From Infirmifilum lucidum (lineage in GTDB: Archaea > Thermoproteota > Thermoprotei > Thermofilales > Thermofilaceae): 64,000 nt of DNA. The position numbers and the translations under genes were made by a program. The first letter of the stretch is position 1. Every line of letters begins with the position of its first letter. The DNA lies in the NCBI RefSeq assembly GCF_014876775.1, contig NZ_CP062310.1, positions 806,001 to 870,000 on the forward strand, in the 5' to 3' direction. Shown one piece after another: positions 20,271-29,395 of this stretch. Below the pieces are notes generated by a model. That model did no database searches. It was given only the letters and a program-made list of their open reading frames with translations, and had not been told where the DNA came from.

Positions 20271-21539
20271 TCACCCGCCGCTCCCGGCAGGCGTCCAGCT
20301 ATCTGTAGCAAGACTATAGATTGCCACTAGCACCCATTCGTAACCTTTGTCTGTCTTCACGACTTTCCACGCTGCGTAGTCTCCTGCTGCTCTGTCTCCT
20401 GTTTGGTCTAGTGCTGTGTTCCCTGTTACTCCGTAGTAGTGCTGGGCGATTGTCGGGAGTGCCCTGGCTATCGCCTCGCCGCTGTACTGGCCTGTAGCCA
20501 TCACAGACAAGGCTATAAGCCAGGCAGCGTCGTAGGCGTTCATCGAGTAGGCATCAGGGTCTTCTCCGAACCTGGACTTAAACTTCGCTTTAAAGTTCTC
20601 CTGGAGTGAATTTTTACCGGGCTGGAACACCGTACTTACAAGGCCGCCAAGAGTAACAAGTTGCTCCCCGATTTGCTGGGCCATTTTTGAAGATCCCGAT
20701 GTACCGTCTGTCCCGAACCACTTGAGCTTTGACAGTGTTGGGTTTTGTGCTGCGGCCTGTACTACTCTTATGCCGTCGTCCTCGAAGCTTATGAGTACTA
20801 CTGCTGTCGCCGGGCCTAGCTTCGAGGCTATGTCCGCGAGCCTGGCTACTTCGCCTGAGACGTCCTGGGCGTTGGGGTCGTAGGCTACGCCCTCCACTCT
20901 GCCCCCGAGCTCCCTGAACCTGGCGGAGAACGCGTCGAACAGCCCCTTGCCCCAGGCGTCGTTCCTGTATATCACGGCCGCGCCCCTAAAGCCGCTGTCG
21001 AAGACGAGCCTAGCAAGAGCACGCCCCTGGTAAGCGTCGTTAGGCACAACACGGAAAATATAGTCGCCGGCAATGGAGAGCGATGGGGCTGTCGATGACT
21101 GACTTATCACGACTATCTTGTTCGCGTCTGCAAACTGCTTGACTTGGCTCACCTCACTACTTGCCATTGGTCCTACCACGGCCTGTACTCCTTGTGCTGC
21201 TAGTGCCTGTATTTTCGCCCTGGCCTGCTCGGGGTTTGTGCCAGTGTCCTCTACGACGAGCCTGAACCTGAAGGGCGACCCAACTTGCTCGGCGAAGGCG
21301 TTTATGTCCTCAACAGCGAGCTCGAGAGCACGCTGATTTCTCTTCCCGAAGGAAGAGAGGTCGCCGGTCAGGGGGAGGAGCGCTCCTATCAAAACAGTTG
21401 TTGTCAGTTTCTGAGCAGGGGTAGAGGGTCTAGGTGCGATGAGGTACCCTATTGAGACACCTACCAGGAGCCCGATTACCAATACTGCAAACAGTTTTAT
21501 GACTTCTCTCTTTTTCTGTACTGGTACTTGTTGGGACAT
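20271..21539 (-). CDS. Branched-chain amino acid ABC transporter substrate-binding protein
   Basis: Periplasmic-binding-protein-fold receptor (Peripla_BP_6, LivK type) that captures leucine, isoleucine, valine or a related ligand outside the cell. An N-terminal hydrophobic anchor at about residues 15-34 lacks a lipobox cysteine, so membrane tethering by an uncleaved helix is likely. Mature-domain motifs are IGALLPLTGDLSSFGKRN, GPMASSEVSQV and SMNAYDAAWLIA. First gene of the operon; a TATA-like AT-rich element lies around 21,559-21,575, about 25-30 bases before the start. Ligand specificity is inferred from the operon only. Confidence 0.92.
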   Translation of the reverse strand: MSQQVPVQKKREVIKLFAVLVIGLLVGVSIGYLIAPRPSTPAQKLTTTVLIGALLPLTGDLSSFGKRNQRALELAVEDINAFAEQVGSPFRFRLVVEDTGTNPEQARAKIQALAAQGVQAVVGPMASSEVSQVKQFADANKIVVISQSSTAPSLSIAGDYIFRVVPNDAYQGRALARLVFDSGFRGAAVIYRNDAWGKGLFDAFSARFRELGGRVEGVAYDPNAQDVSGEVARLADIASKLGPATAVVLISFEDDGIRVVQAAAQNPTLSKLKWFGTDGTSGSSKMAQQIGEQLVTLGGLVSTVFQPGKNSLQENFKAKFKSRFGEDPDAYSMNAYDAAWLIALSVMATGQYSGEAIARALPTIAQHYYGVTGNTALDQTGDRAAGDYAAWKVVKTDKGYEWVLVAIYSLATDSWTPAGSGG

Positions 21540-21743
21540 CGGAGCTTCTTCTTCTAGGCTTTTTTTAAGCTTTTTGATTTATTTGATGAACATTGTTACA
21601 CATGATTTTTACTTCATTAATAAGTCTTTTGTAGAAAGCGATATTTACATGCTAAAAATTTCTTAGACCTGTTTACGGGAAACGGATATTTTTGTCTAGA
21701 AATAACGTATAAATCCTCAGAAATTAATGAGATTATAGGTGTT

Positions 21744-22730
21744 TTGTTGCTAGTAGACAGGTTTGGACGCCCCCTAACGAACCTCCGAATATCTGTCACG
21801 AGCAAATGTAACTACGCCTGCATATTTTGCCACAGAGAGGGGGAGGAGTCTACTGCTGATAAGCTCTCCACACGAGATATAGAACTTGTCGCGCGAGCGG
21901 CCTATTCCCTTGGCATAAAGACTTTTAAACTGACAGGAGGAGAGCCTCTCATAAGGCCGGATATTGAGGAGATAGTTTCAGGTATAAAAAGCATAAGTCG
22001 CGACGTTGAAGTCTCTGCAACAACAAACGGCTACTTCCTTCTAGAACGGGCCAAAAGCCTCCAAGAAGCCGGCCTTGATAGGTTGAATGTCAGTCTCCAT
22101 GCAATAAGCCCGGTAAATTACAACACGATGACCGGCGTGCGCGGAAGCGAGAGGGTTATCAAAGGTCTACACCTTGCACGAGACCTAGGCATACCTGTTA
22201 AACTCAACTTTGTTCTGACAAAGTACAATGTCGTTGAACTCCCACAGCTCCTCGACTTCGCTTCAAAAATGAGCTTTGATATCAATATCATTGAACTGAT
22301 ACCCGAGGGAAAAGGCAGAGAAAACTTTCACGCGCTCTACTACCCAGTTGAGAAGGTTCTGCCCATGTTAGCCGAGAAATCATCAAAAATCGAGAGAAGA
22401 TCGCTTCACAACAGGCCGGTATTCATCCTCGACACGGGGATAAGAGTTGAAGTTATAGCGAACTACTGTAATCCCATGTTCTGTCTCGGATGCACCCGTA
22501 TAAGACTTACTCACGACGCTAAGCTCAAGCCGTGCCTAAATAGGAACGACAACCTTGTCGATATCGGCAGCATATTACATGGCGGGGACACTAGCCAGGA
22601 GGAAAAACTGCGAAACCTGGTGGATGCGATTAAACTGGTCAATTCACTACGGGAACCCTTCTTTAAACTCAACGGTAACAAGTGCATATCATACAAAGGC
22701 AGCTTAGTCGGCGAGCCTAGGAAAATATAG
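21744..22730 (+). CDS. moaA: GTP 3',8-cyclase MoaA
   Basis: Radical SAM enzyme starting molybdopterin/tungstopterin synthesis by cyclising GTP. The N-terminal cluster is CxxxCxxC in CNYACIFCH near residue 27; KLTGGEPLIRPD and SATTNGY follow. The C-terminal GTP-binding 4Fe-4S cluster is CLGC plus a further Cys 13 residues on (KLKPCL). The start is TTG at 21,744. The length of 328 residues is normal. It runs divergently from the transporter operon and convergently with the hydrogenase operon. The pterin would serve tungsten or molybdenum oxidoreductases not in this window. Confidence 0.95.
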   Translation: MLLVDRFGRPLTNLRISVTSKCNYACIFCHREGEESTADKLSTRDIELVARAAYSLGIKTFKLTGGEPLIRPDIEEIVSGIKSISRDVEVSATTNGYFLLERAKSLQEAGLDRLNVSLHAISPVNYNTMTGVRGSERVIKGLHLARDLGIPVKLNFVLTKYNVVELPQLLDFASKMSFDINIIELIPEGKGRENFHALYYPVEKVLPMLAEKSSKIERRSLHNRPVFILDTGIRVEVIANYCNPMFCLGCTRIRLTHDAKLKPCLNRNDNLVDIGSILHGGDTSQEEKLRNLVDAIKLVNSLREPFFKLNGNKCISYKGSLVGEPRKI

Positions 22731-22749
22731 AGAAAGATATGGGAAAAAA

Positions 22750-24087
22750 TTACTCTAAGTTTTCAGCGAGAAACTCTGAAAGCATCTTCAGTTTTACGTT
22801 AACGCCAAAGGCCTGGGTTGTCATGCCCATTGTGTGGAAGCACCCAATGCAGGCTGTCACAACGGTCGAAGCCCCGCTCTCCCGTATCTCATCTACTTTG
22901 GCTTTACCGGCAACTAACATATCTCTGTAGAGCTTATCAAGGAAAACCTTCTCGGAGCCTGTAATAGGGATGCTCACACCCATAACTTTCTCCATTACCT
23001 GCTGGGTGGGCGGGACTATACACGCTATGGAGCCGCCTCCCCCGCAACACTTGCTAAAGACCCCGTGGCTTTTCAGCTTCACAAGGTTGCTCGAGACTTT
23101 GCTGAGCACCTCTACAGGCTCGTCAATAAGCCCTCCAATGCGCCCCATCTTGCATGGGCTATGCCACGTCACCTTCTCCTCCGCATTCTTGAACTTCAAT
23201 CTACCCTCTCTAAGAGCCTCTCCGACGAGCTCAACTATATGGATTACCTTGTACGAGGGCTTCTCCCCAACGATCCTGGGCAGGTCGAACCTGAAGAACG
23301 TGTAGGGGTAACCTCCATCGCTTAGAACTACATATTCAGGGTTTATCTCCTTAATGTATTCATGAATTCTCCTAGCTACTATAGTAGTCGCCTCGTCGTC
23401 CCCTGCCAGTGAACCTATGGGTGCTCTCATAGACAGGGGCTTGTCCGGCATCGTCCAGTCGAGGTTAAGTTTTTTGAAGAACTTCACTGCTCCCAGGACG
23501 GATCCCGGAGTCATCATAACCTCTGCGAGAGATGTCAAGTAGAGGTATTTGGTGTTCTTTTTGTTGAATTCAACACCTTCCGCCTTGATCCTGTCAATCA
23601 TGCCCTCCCATACTTTTCTCAACCCCTCGTTTTCTAGCAGAGTGTTGGAGGCCTCTGTATCAATCATCATCTTGAGCAACGTTGGGATCCTGCCCGTCCT
23701 GGCTAGGTATGACCTAAGAACCTTTATCATCTCGCCACTGTGGATCCCGAAGGGGCATGTCACGTAGCAGAGCCCACAGTTAGTACACCTGTAGGCTTTC
23801 TCAACCCACTTGTCAAGCTCCTCCTTGCTCTTTGGTGAATTCGCGCCGAAAAGCCACGGGAATAGCTTCGGGAGTATCTGTGCATGTGGCCTATAAATTC
23901 TTCTCAGAGGCTCTGCTTTCTCCACAGGGCCGTACTCCTCGCCGGCTGCCGTGTAGGGACAGTTTACTTCGCACAACCCACAGTTCACGCAGTCCTCGAA
24001 GAAATGAAGCATTACTGCGTCAAGGTGCTTAAGGGTATAAGTCTCAGCGCTTTTGAAACTCTCGGGTTTAAACTCCTCCCAGCTCAT
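22750..24087 (-). CDS. HdrD-like iron-sulfur subunit of membrane hydrogenase (Isp2-like)
   Basis: Iron-sulfur protein of 445 residues expected to relay electrons between the hydrogenase and the quinone-linked membrane subunit. Two ferredoxin clusters are near the N-terminus (CVNCGLCEVNCPY at about residue 34 and CTNCGLCYVTCPFG at about residue 107), followed by cysteine-rich CCG regions. The C-terminal CCG domain is complete (HSPC, then SKCCGGGG, then CIGC). The first is degenerate: where a CxxC is usual I read LSDGGYPYTFF. Last gene of the hydrogenase operon, overlapping the cytochrome b-like gene by four bases. Homologues are called Isp2 in crenarchaeal group 1 hydrogenases (recalled knowledge). 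Confidence 0.85.
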   Translation of the reverse strand: MSWEEFKPESFKSAETYTLKHLDAVMLHFFEDCVNCGLCEVNCPYTAAGEEYGPVEKAEPLRRIYRPHAQILPKLFPWLFGANSPKSKEELDKWVEKAYRCTNCGLCYVTCPFGIHSGEMIKVLRSYLARTGRIPTLLKMMIDTEASNTLLENEGLRKVWEGMIDRIKAEGVEFNKKNTKYLYLTSLAEVMMTPGSVLGAVKFFKKLNLDWTMPDKPLSMRAPIGSLAGDDEATTIVARRIHEYIKEINPEYVVLSDGGYPYTFFRFDLPRIVGEKPSYKVIHIVELVGEALREGRLKFKNAEEKVTWHSPCKMGRIGGLIDEPVEVLSKVSSNLVKLKSHGVFSKCCGGGGSIACIVPPTQQVMEKVMGVSIPITGSEKVFLDKLYRDMLVAGKAKVDEIRESGASTVVTACIGCFHTMGMTTQAFGVNVKLKMLSEFLAENLE

Positions 24088-24875
24088 AGCGCCCCCCTAT
24101 TATACTTGAGGTCGTACCACTCGTGAAGCTTGCCGTACCAGTAACCAAAGACGAAGTGCCAGAACTTCGTAAAAGGCAGGGTAGCTACAAGTAGCTCGGC
24201 GAGGAGTATGTGTATGCCTAAGACTGTCCTGTATGTCCCTGTCTCTCCCGATGGGAGGTGGTGTGTCGCCATAAAGCCTGAGACAAGGATGGCTAACAGG
24301 AGAACAAGGGCATACCAGTCGCCTATGCGGGCATTGCCCAGCTTGTGTACTAGGCGTACAATTTTGTCGCCTATCTTGTAGCTGACGCCTATAATTGCAA
24401 GTATAGCTAGAAGGTCACCATTCAGTATCACCGTCAGGGGGCCCCAAACAGTGTTCACGAATGTCCACGACATATCCGAGGACGGGACTACATTAGCAAG
24501 GGCAGTAAGGCTCGATGAGGTTATTGACGAGGGTATAGCTAGCGGCCGTAGAGCCAAATAGAAGGGTATCCAGTAGGAAAACATGGCTACATGCTGTCCT
24601 AGTAGGAAGATTAGCGGTATTACTCCGAGGATGTGAAGCGCTACGAGTCCGCCTAGAAAATCTCCTTTCCTGTACTTAAACCCCTGAATCAGTGGGTCGA
24701 GGAAAGTTTTGATGAGTCCTATAAAGAGCTTCAAGAGTGGTCGTTGCCTACGAAGTGCTGAAGGCTTTCTCCTCCAAAAGAAAATATACCTGCCGATCCT
24801 GTAGCCTACCCCGAATAGGAAAATCGCCACAACGAGTGGTGGCGCGACGTATATTGCGAAGTCTAGTAAGTCCAT
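24084..24875 (-). CDS. Membrane cytochrome b-like hydrogenase subunit (Isp1/NarI-like)
   Basis: 263-residue integral membrane protein with about five transmembrane helices. Membrane histidines that could ligate b-type haem lie in LHILGVIPL, LLGQHVAMF, THHLPSGETG and GIHILLAEL. Such subunits anchor the hydrogenase and pass electrons to quinone. Position between the large subunit and the HdrD-like subunit, with four-base overlap to the latter, fixes it as part of the complex. Haem binding is inferred. Confidence 0.85.
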   Translation of the reverse strand: MDLLDFAIYVAPPLVVAIFLFGVGYRIGRYIFFWRRKPSALRRQRPLLKLFIGLIKTFLDPLIQGFKYRKGDFLGGLVALHILGVIPLIFLLGQHVAMFSYWIPFYLALRPLAIPSSITSSSLTALANVVPSSDMSWTFVNTVWGPLTVILNGDLLAILAIIGVSYKIGDKIVRLVHKLGNARIGDWYALVLLLAILVSGFMATHHLPSGETGTYRTVLGIHILLAELLVATLPFTKFWHFVFGYWYGKLHEWYDLKYNRGAL

Positions 24876-24884
24876 AACCTTTCT

Positions 24885-26675
24885 TCACCTCACGATCATC
24901 TTCTGTATTGCCTTCACCTTACCAACCTGTATGTGCACGGCACAGGCAAGGCACGGGTCGAAGCTCCTGATAGCCCTTACGAAGTCCAGGCCTTCCCACT
25001 TCTCGGGAGGCACCTCCTCTGTTATCACGCTGTTAGCTACGCTCTGCTCAAAGGGCGACATGCCCCACTGATCCTTCGGCGAGACGTTGCCCGTTGTCGG
25101 GGCGTGGATCTGGTAGTTAACAATTCTCCCGCCCTCCTGAACCACCCAGTGCCTTACGGTTCCTCTTGGTGCCTCAGTAAACCCTACTCCAAATGTTCTA
25201 CGGGCGGGGGCTGTCCATGGTCTTGAAGTCTTAGTCCTCCCGTTCCTGACGAGATCTATTGCTTTAAGAACATTCTGCCACGCCACGGCAACATCCACCA
25301 CGACGTTGAATGCGCGTGCCAAGACTCGTTGCAGTGTAGTCGAGTATGGCGGAGCTTTCCACTCCAGAGTCATCTCATCCACTACCGACGCAGGCAGGTC
25401 TTCGGCTCCACCGCTTCTCGGTAGCGTCACCCTTAGTACGCCGTTCCCGCTGCCGAAGTCGCTAGGCTGGTAAGCTGTCGCCATAAGCCTGGCTATTGGT
25501 CCCACCTCAAACGGCGTTATTGTCCCGTCCTTCCAGACGAAGCGGACGACAGCAGCCCAGTTGTACTTGCCATTCCAGTCTCTAGCACCGGGTTTGGGTA
25601 TTGTGACCTTATTCCACGGGTGGTAGGCTGGATCATGCTTGCCCCAGAGGAGCTTGTTGCCCTCCGGATCTGTTTCAGTGTACAGCGGGAACTTCCCCTT
25701 CCAGTCCTCGTAGAACGAAGAACTTACGTGCTCCATTATACTCAGGTTGATCTCCCTGTAACTCTTTGTAACGAGCTCGCCGTTTACGAAGGCTCCCGGC
25801 TTCACGCTACGCTTGATCGCTGCTTTGTCTATATTCTTGTATACATCTTCAGGTGTTTCTCCGAGCGCTGAATACTCTTCCGGATCGTCGAAGAAGCCGC
25901 TACTAACCATATTGTGCCTGCGGTACGTGAGGCCCTGCTCCTTGTAGTTCTCCATCTCCTCGTAGAACCACACGATGTCCTGCCATATCGCGTAGAGGTA
26001 CTTTGCCCAGGCCGTTAGCTTTGTAAGCCTGTAGGTGTAGCCAATTAGAAGGTACTCTGCATTGGAGAGATCTGTAGATATGCCGCCAGGGATTATCGTG
26101 CTCGGGTGACTGTGCCTACCATAGATTAGCACCCCACCTTCGCGGGCGATCCTCTGGTACTTCACCGTCAATTGCCATAGTTTGCCCTCGATTGGGTTCA
26201 GCGCGCGCATTACATCCGAGATCTTCGCAAAGCCGTGGATATCGCGGTTAGGAGCATCAGTCCTCTGGGCGTCTGCCCAGACCTTGGGCGTCAGTTTCTT
26301 CACTATGAGCTCGCTGTAGTCGGGGCCACCAAGCATGTTTAAGATAAGTGGGTGGTCATACAGTGGATCTGTCATGGCAAAGGCCATGTTCCTCAGGACT
26401 ACTCCTAGCGGTTCCGGGACAACACCATAGGCCATGTCTACAGCGTGCATAGACGCATTAGCGTGACTTGCACCGCATACACCACATATCCTGGACGTGA
26501 TGTGGATTGCGTCCTCAGGAGGCCTCCCCCTTAGGAATACTTCGAAGCCCCTAAACATTGTAGCATATACCCATACGTTCTGAGGCTTCTTCGTTGTTGT
26601 GTCGACAAGTGCTCTCAGTGCGAGGTGCCCTTCAATCCTGGTAATAGGGTCTATAAATACCTCCCGGACACTCAT
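24885..26675 (-). CDS. [NiFe] hydrogenase large subunit, group 1 type
   Basis: Catalytic subunit carrying the NiFe(CN)2CO centre; oxidises H2 in uptake enzymes. The four Ni-binding cysteines are in RICGVCGASH near residue 62 and DPCLACAVH near the C-terminus. The 15 residues after that histidine (starting IQVGKVK) are the expected C-terminal peptide removed by the maturation protease encoded at 28.9 kb. The N-terminal PITRIEGHLAL is also diagnostic. The length of 596 residues fits group 1 enzymes. It lies between the small subunit (9 bases upstream) and the membrane subunit. Confidence 0.96.
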   Translation of the reverse strand: MSVREVFIDPITRIEGHLALRALVDTTTKKPQNVWVYATMFRGFEVFLRGRPPEDAIHITSRICGVCGASHANASMHAVDMAYGVVPEPLGVVLRNMAFAMTDPLYDHPLILNMLGGPDYSELIVKKLTPKVWADAQRTDAPNRDIHGFAKISDVMRALNPIEGKLWQLTVKYQRIAREGGVLIYGRHSHPSTIIPGGISTDLSNAEYLLIGYTYRLTKLTAWAKYLYAIWQDIVWFYEEMENYKEQGLTYRRHNMVSSGFFDDPEEYSALGETPEDVYKNIDKAAIKRSVKPGAFVNGELVTKSYREINLSIMEHVSSSFYEDWKGKFPLYTETDPEGNKLLWGKHDPAYHPWNKVTIPKPGARDWNGKYNWAAVVRFVWKDGTITPFEVGPIARLMATAYQPSDFGSGNGVLRVTLPRSGGAEDLPASVVDEMTLEWKAPPYSTTLQRVLARAFNVVVDVAVAWQNVLKAIDLVRNGRTKTSRPWTAPARRTFGVGFTEAPRGTVRHWVVQEGGRIVNYQIHAPTTGNVSPKDQWGMSPFEQSVANSVITEEVPPEKWEGLDFVRAIRSFDPCLACAVHIQVGKVKAIQKMIVR

Positions 26676-26681
26676 TCGCGC

Positions 26682-27941
26682 TCACCCCTTTACCTCCTTA
26701 ATAGTTTCTTCCTTTTTCTTCTCAATACTTTTAGAGACACCATAGGCGAGGCCTACACCTGCGAGCAATGCGGCCACAGCCGCTACGCCCTCCAGCCCTG
26801 AGGGCACGCGGGGCGCCTGGAGAGGCTTATAGAAGGGTTCATAGGAATCCGTAAAGCCTGGCATTGTACAACCAATGCATACGCCCCCAGTCCTGGTAGG
26901 GCCACCAACACCGTTCACCCATCCTAGCTTGTTCCATGGACAGTTCGATATCGGCCCTTTACATCCTACCGCGTAGAGGCACCTGTAGCTGTTCTCTCCA
27001 GGGTATGCTCTGAAGTCGCCGGCGGCGTAAGAACCGGCTCTAGGGCACTGCTCGTGAACAGTGTGGCCATATATGAACTTTGGCCTCCAATACCTGTCAA
27101 GCTCCGGTAGCGGTAACAGACCCTTAGCCCAAAGCACGAGGTTTGCAAGCACGCGTAGCTGGCCGTCCCCGTTAGCTGGACACCCGGGTACTGCTACCGC
27201 GGGCCTGCAGTCCGCGCGGATCTCTCCAGGTTTAAGAGTACACTGGCCAGTAACGAACCTGCGGAAGGGCTCAGCCTCCGGTAGAAGGCTCACAAGGCCC
27301 TTTATGCCGCGGATAGGGTCATCGAAGAAACCGACAGCGCCTGTTGGACTGTCGCTCCAGGCAGAGCTAGGCAGTCCTTGTACACGATCCAGAACCTTAT
27401 TTGCTACAAGGCCTCCGTAAGATGCGCAGTTACCCATAGTTACGACGGCGACGGCTCGCGGGAGGAGCCTCCTCATCCATTCAACACAGGAGATAGGCTT
27501 TCCACCCTCTTCGCCTATAAAGCAGTAGTAGTCGCTTCCAGGAGACCCTCCAGCCTTCTCGTCCTGCGGGAAACTCCCCTCCAACACGAGGACAAAGGGG
27601 TCGAGCTTGCCCTCTGCTGCGGCTCGCGCAATATCTAGAGCACCCTCACCCCACTCGGGCATCACGGTCTCGTGGAAAACAAGCTTCACGTTGCCAGGCC
27701 CAACAGCGTAGAAAGACCCTCCCAGAACATCTACGAGGTCGGGTTGAGTGGCCTGTATTAGTGCCGTCGTGTTCCCGGCACAGTCCTGCGCCTCAAACCA
27801 GACGATGTTTATTGCACCACTCTTCGCCTGAGCCGCCGCCAGTTTCACGACCTCGCGCCAATTTATAGAGGCTAGAAGAGCTGTCGCCCCAGTGATCTTT
27901 AGAAAGTCTCTACGGTTTAACCCTATACTGCCTAGAGACAT
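26682..27941 (-). CDS. [NiFe] hydrogenase small subunit with Tat signal
   Basis: Iron-sulfur subunit relaying electrons from the NiFe site. A twin-arginine signal (LNRRDFLKITGATALL, residues 8-23) shows the folded dimer is exported across the membrane. Cluster ligands visible: EAQDCAG and MGNCASYG (proximal), VPGCPANG, a His/Cys set (GHTVHEQCPR with C...C downstream) and GGVCIGCTMPGF (distal/medial). A C-terminal hydrophobic helix near residues 385-405 would anchor it. First gene of the operon; AAGGGGCGG eight or so bases before the ATG is the ribosome-binding site, and a TATA-like element (minus strand TTTTTATAAC) lies about 40 bases upstream. An uptake enzyme on the outer face of the membrane is inferred. 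Confidence 0.96.
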   Translation of the reverse strand: MSLGSIGLNRRDFLKITGATALLASINWREVVKLAAAQAKSGAINIVWFEAQDCAGNTTALIQATQPDLVDVLGGSFYAVGPGNVKLVFHETVMPEWGEGALDIARAAAEGKLDPFVLVLEGSFPQDEKAGGSPGSDYYCFIGEEGGKPISCVEWMRRLLPRAVAVVTMGNCASYGGLVANKVLDRVQGLPSSAWSDSPTGAVGFFDDPIRGIKGLVSLLPEAEPFRRFVTGQCTLKPGEIRADCRPAVAVPGCPANGDGQLRVLANLVLWAKGLLPLPELDRYWRPKFIYGHTVHEQCPRAGSYAAGDFRAYPGENSYRCLYAVGCKGPISNCPWNKLGWVNGVGGPTRTGGVCIGCTMPGFTDSYEPFYKPLQAPRVPSGLEGVAAVAALLAGVGLAYGVSKSIEKKKEETIKEVKG

Positions 27942-28174
27942 TTAACCGCCCCTTGCGACAATTGTTAGTTATTAACAGTTATAAAAATATTCAATGTGAG
28001 AAAAGTTATATTTTCACAAAATTTGTCAATTTAAATAAAAACTTCAGTAGCTAGAATATTAATAATCTTTGATTATATGTTTTAAAAATACTTAATAATG
28101 ATATGTAAATACAAATATATATTAGGGGCGGCGCCGACATACTTTTATTCTTTCTACTCGGATCAAATATTTGA
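27942..28174. promoter_or_regulatory. AT-rich divergent promoter region of hydrogenase and maturation genes
   Basis: About 230 bases between the leftward hydrogenase operon and the rightward maturation genes. A TATA-like element for the left operon is around 27,978-27,988; one for the right operon is ACTTTTATT at 28,141-28,149, about 30 bases before the ATG, suggesting a nearly leaderless mRNA. CCGCCCCT at 27,946-27,953 and AGGGGCGG at 28,124-28,131 form an 8-base inverted repeat at the two ends of the AT-rich spacer. Confidence 0.55.
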
Positions 28175-28858
28175 ATGCCGGAGACAAAGAGCCTATACAG
28201 GTTCCTTCTCGATGCTGTTAGAGTGTTTAAGGCAATAAATGACGCTATTAACTCAGTGTTCCCGCAGACTTCTTCTCTGGCTGTAACAGAGCCTATTTAC
28301 AAGCGGGTAACGGCTTTCAAGGAGAGAGTTGAGAACATAGGGGAGGAGAGAAAAGTGCTTATTGAGAGCGGATACGGCGAGCTTGTCGAGAAGATTTCAG
28401 AGGCCAGCTATAGAGTCTTAATCGGCTTTCTATCCTACTATGGTGAAGACGGCGAAGCAGTATACAGGGCTTTCGAGGAGTCTTTGGAACTCCCAGAGTG
28501 TAGCCATGTAGTTATTGAGGACTTCTCTACCGACAGTCTCACAGCGTCATTTCTCATTGATAAGCACAGGCCCAACCGCGTGATGATCCTAACTCTCAAG
28601 AGGAGAGGCAGGCTCCCAGGAGTTTACAGGCAGGTGATTAACCTAAGACAGCCCGATAAGGAAGATGCACCCGAAGCCGCAAGAGCCTCGCTTGAGGGGT
28701 CACTTGACATAGATCACTTTATTAGAGGCTTGGGGGTCTTCTCACCGAATATAGAAGTAGAAGTCATTGAATGTGACCCCGGAGACGGGGAAGCTTCTCC
28801 CTGCTTCGATAAACTACTCAAGGTCGTTGAGGAAGAGTACAATCGCTGGTGTCGCTGA
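28175..28858 (+). CDS. Hydrogenase-associated protein with degenerate M52 maturation-protease-like domain
   Basis: 227 residues, start ATG. The N-terminal 90 residues are helical and unrecognised. By eye, residues from about 108 on follow the same strand/helix order as the maturation protease encoded next door: VVIEDF...FLIDKHRPNRVMILTLKRRG corresponds to DVFSVVSH...SSLVIFIDVLDES, and GLGVFSPNIEVEVIECDPGDGEAS, in two parts, corresponds to the segment around GGFSGEAW and the end of the protease. The metal-binding residues of M52 proteases are absent (IDVLDE becomes LTLKRRG; AHKVTPAH becomes SLDIDH). It may be a non-catalytic chaperone or recognition factor for hydrogenase maturation. Function is inferred from position and resemblance. 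Confidence 0.7.
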   Translation: MPETKSLYRFLLDAVRVFKAINDAINSVFPQTSSLAVTEPIYKRVTAFKERVENIGEERKVLIESGYGELVEKISEASYRVLIGFLSYYGEDGEAVYRAFEESLELPECSHVVIEDFSTDSLTASFLIDKHRPNRVMILTLKRRGRLPGVYRQVINLRQPDKEDAPEAARASLEGSLDIDHFIRGLGVFSPNIEVEVIECDPGDGEASPCFDKLLKVVEEEYNRWCR

Positions 28859-28861
28859 GCA

Positions 28862-29395
28862 GTGAAAAGCCGCTACCTCATTATCGGGGTGGGGAACGTG
28901 ATGTATGGTGACGATGCAATAGGACCTATCCTCGCAGAGGGACTATCAGAGTGCGGCGTTAACGCCTTACCGGCGGAATTGGACGTGTTCAGCGTTGTCT
29001 CCCACATCGAGGAATCATCGTTAGTCATCTTCATTGACGTATTAGACGAGTCCTTCGGGCAAAGGGGGAGAGTCGTAAAGATAAGGCTCGACCCCCAGAG
29101 GCTTTCAGCAGAGGACATAGTTGATATGATCAATTGGGAGCTTAGCGCCCACAAGGTTACACCCGCACACCTCATAGCTCTAGCCTATGCCTCTGGGGGG
29201 TTCTCCGGGGAAGCCTGGATTATAGGCCCCGTGGCGAGCAATTTTGAGTTCGGTACTTACCCTTCAGAAGACACTCTGAAAAAAGTAGAGGACATCATCT
29301 CTGAAATAGAGGATATTGTTGGAGAGAAAATCGACAGAGAGTGTGTTGTGAAAAAAGTTAGTCAAAGGCTTTCAGAGCTCAGAGCTTTATTCTAG
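28862..29395 (+). CDS. [NiFe] hydrogenase maturation protease (M52 family)
   Basis: Endopeptidase that removes the C-terminal peptide of the large subunit after nickel insertion, using the bound nickel as recognition element. 177 residues, GTG start three bases after the preceding stop codon. Family motifs: GVGNVMYGDDAIGP (first metal-binding Asp), FIDVLDE (second acidic ligand) and AHKVTPAHL (His ligand). The presumed substrate is the large subunit at 24.9-26.7 kb. Its 3' end overlaps the convergent PEP synthase gene by nine bases. Confidence 0.92.
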   Translation: MKSRYLIIGVGNVMYGDDAIGPILAEGLSECGVNALPAELDVFSVVSHIEESSLVIFIDVLDESFGQRGRVVKIRLDPQRLSAEDIVDMINWELSAHKVTPAHLIALAYASGGFSGEAWIIGPVASNFEFGTYPSEDTLKKVEDIISEIEDIVGEKIDRECVVKKVSQRLSELRALF

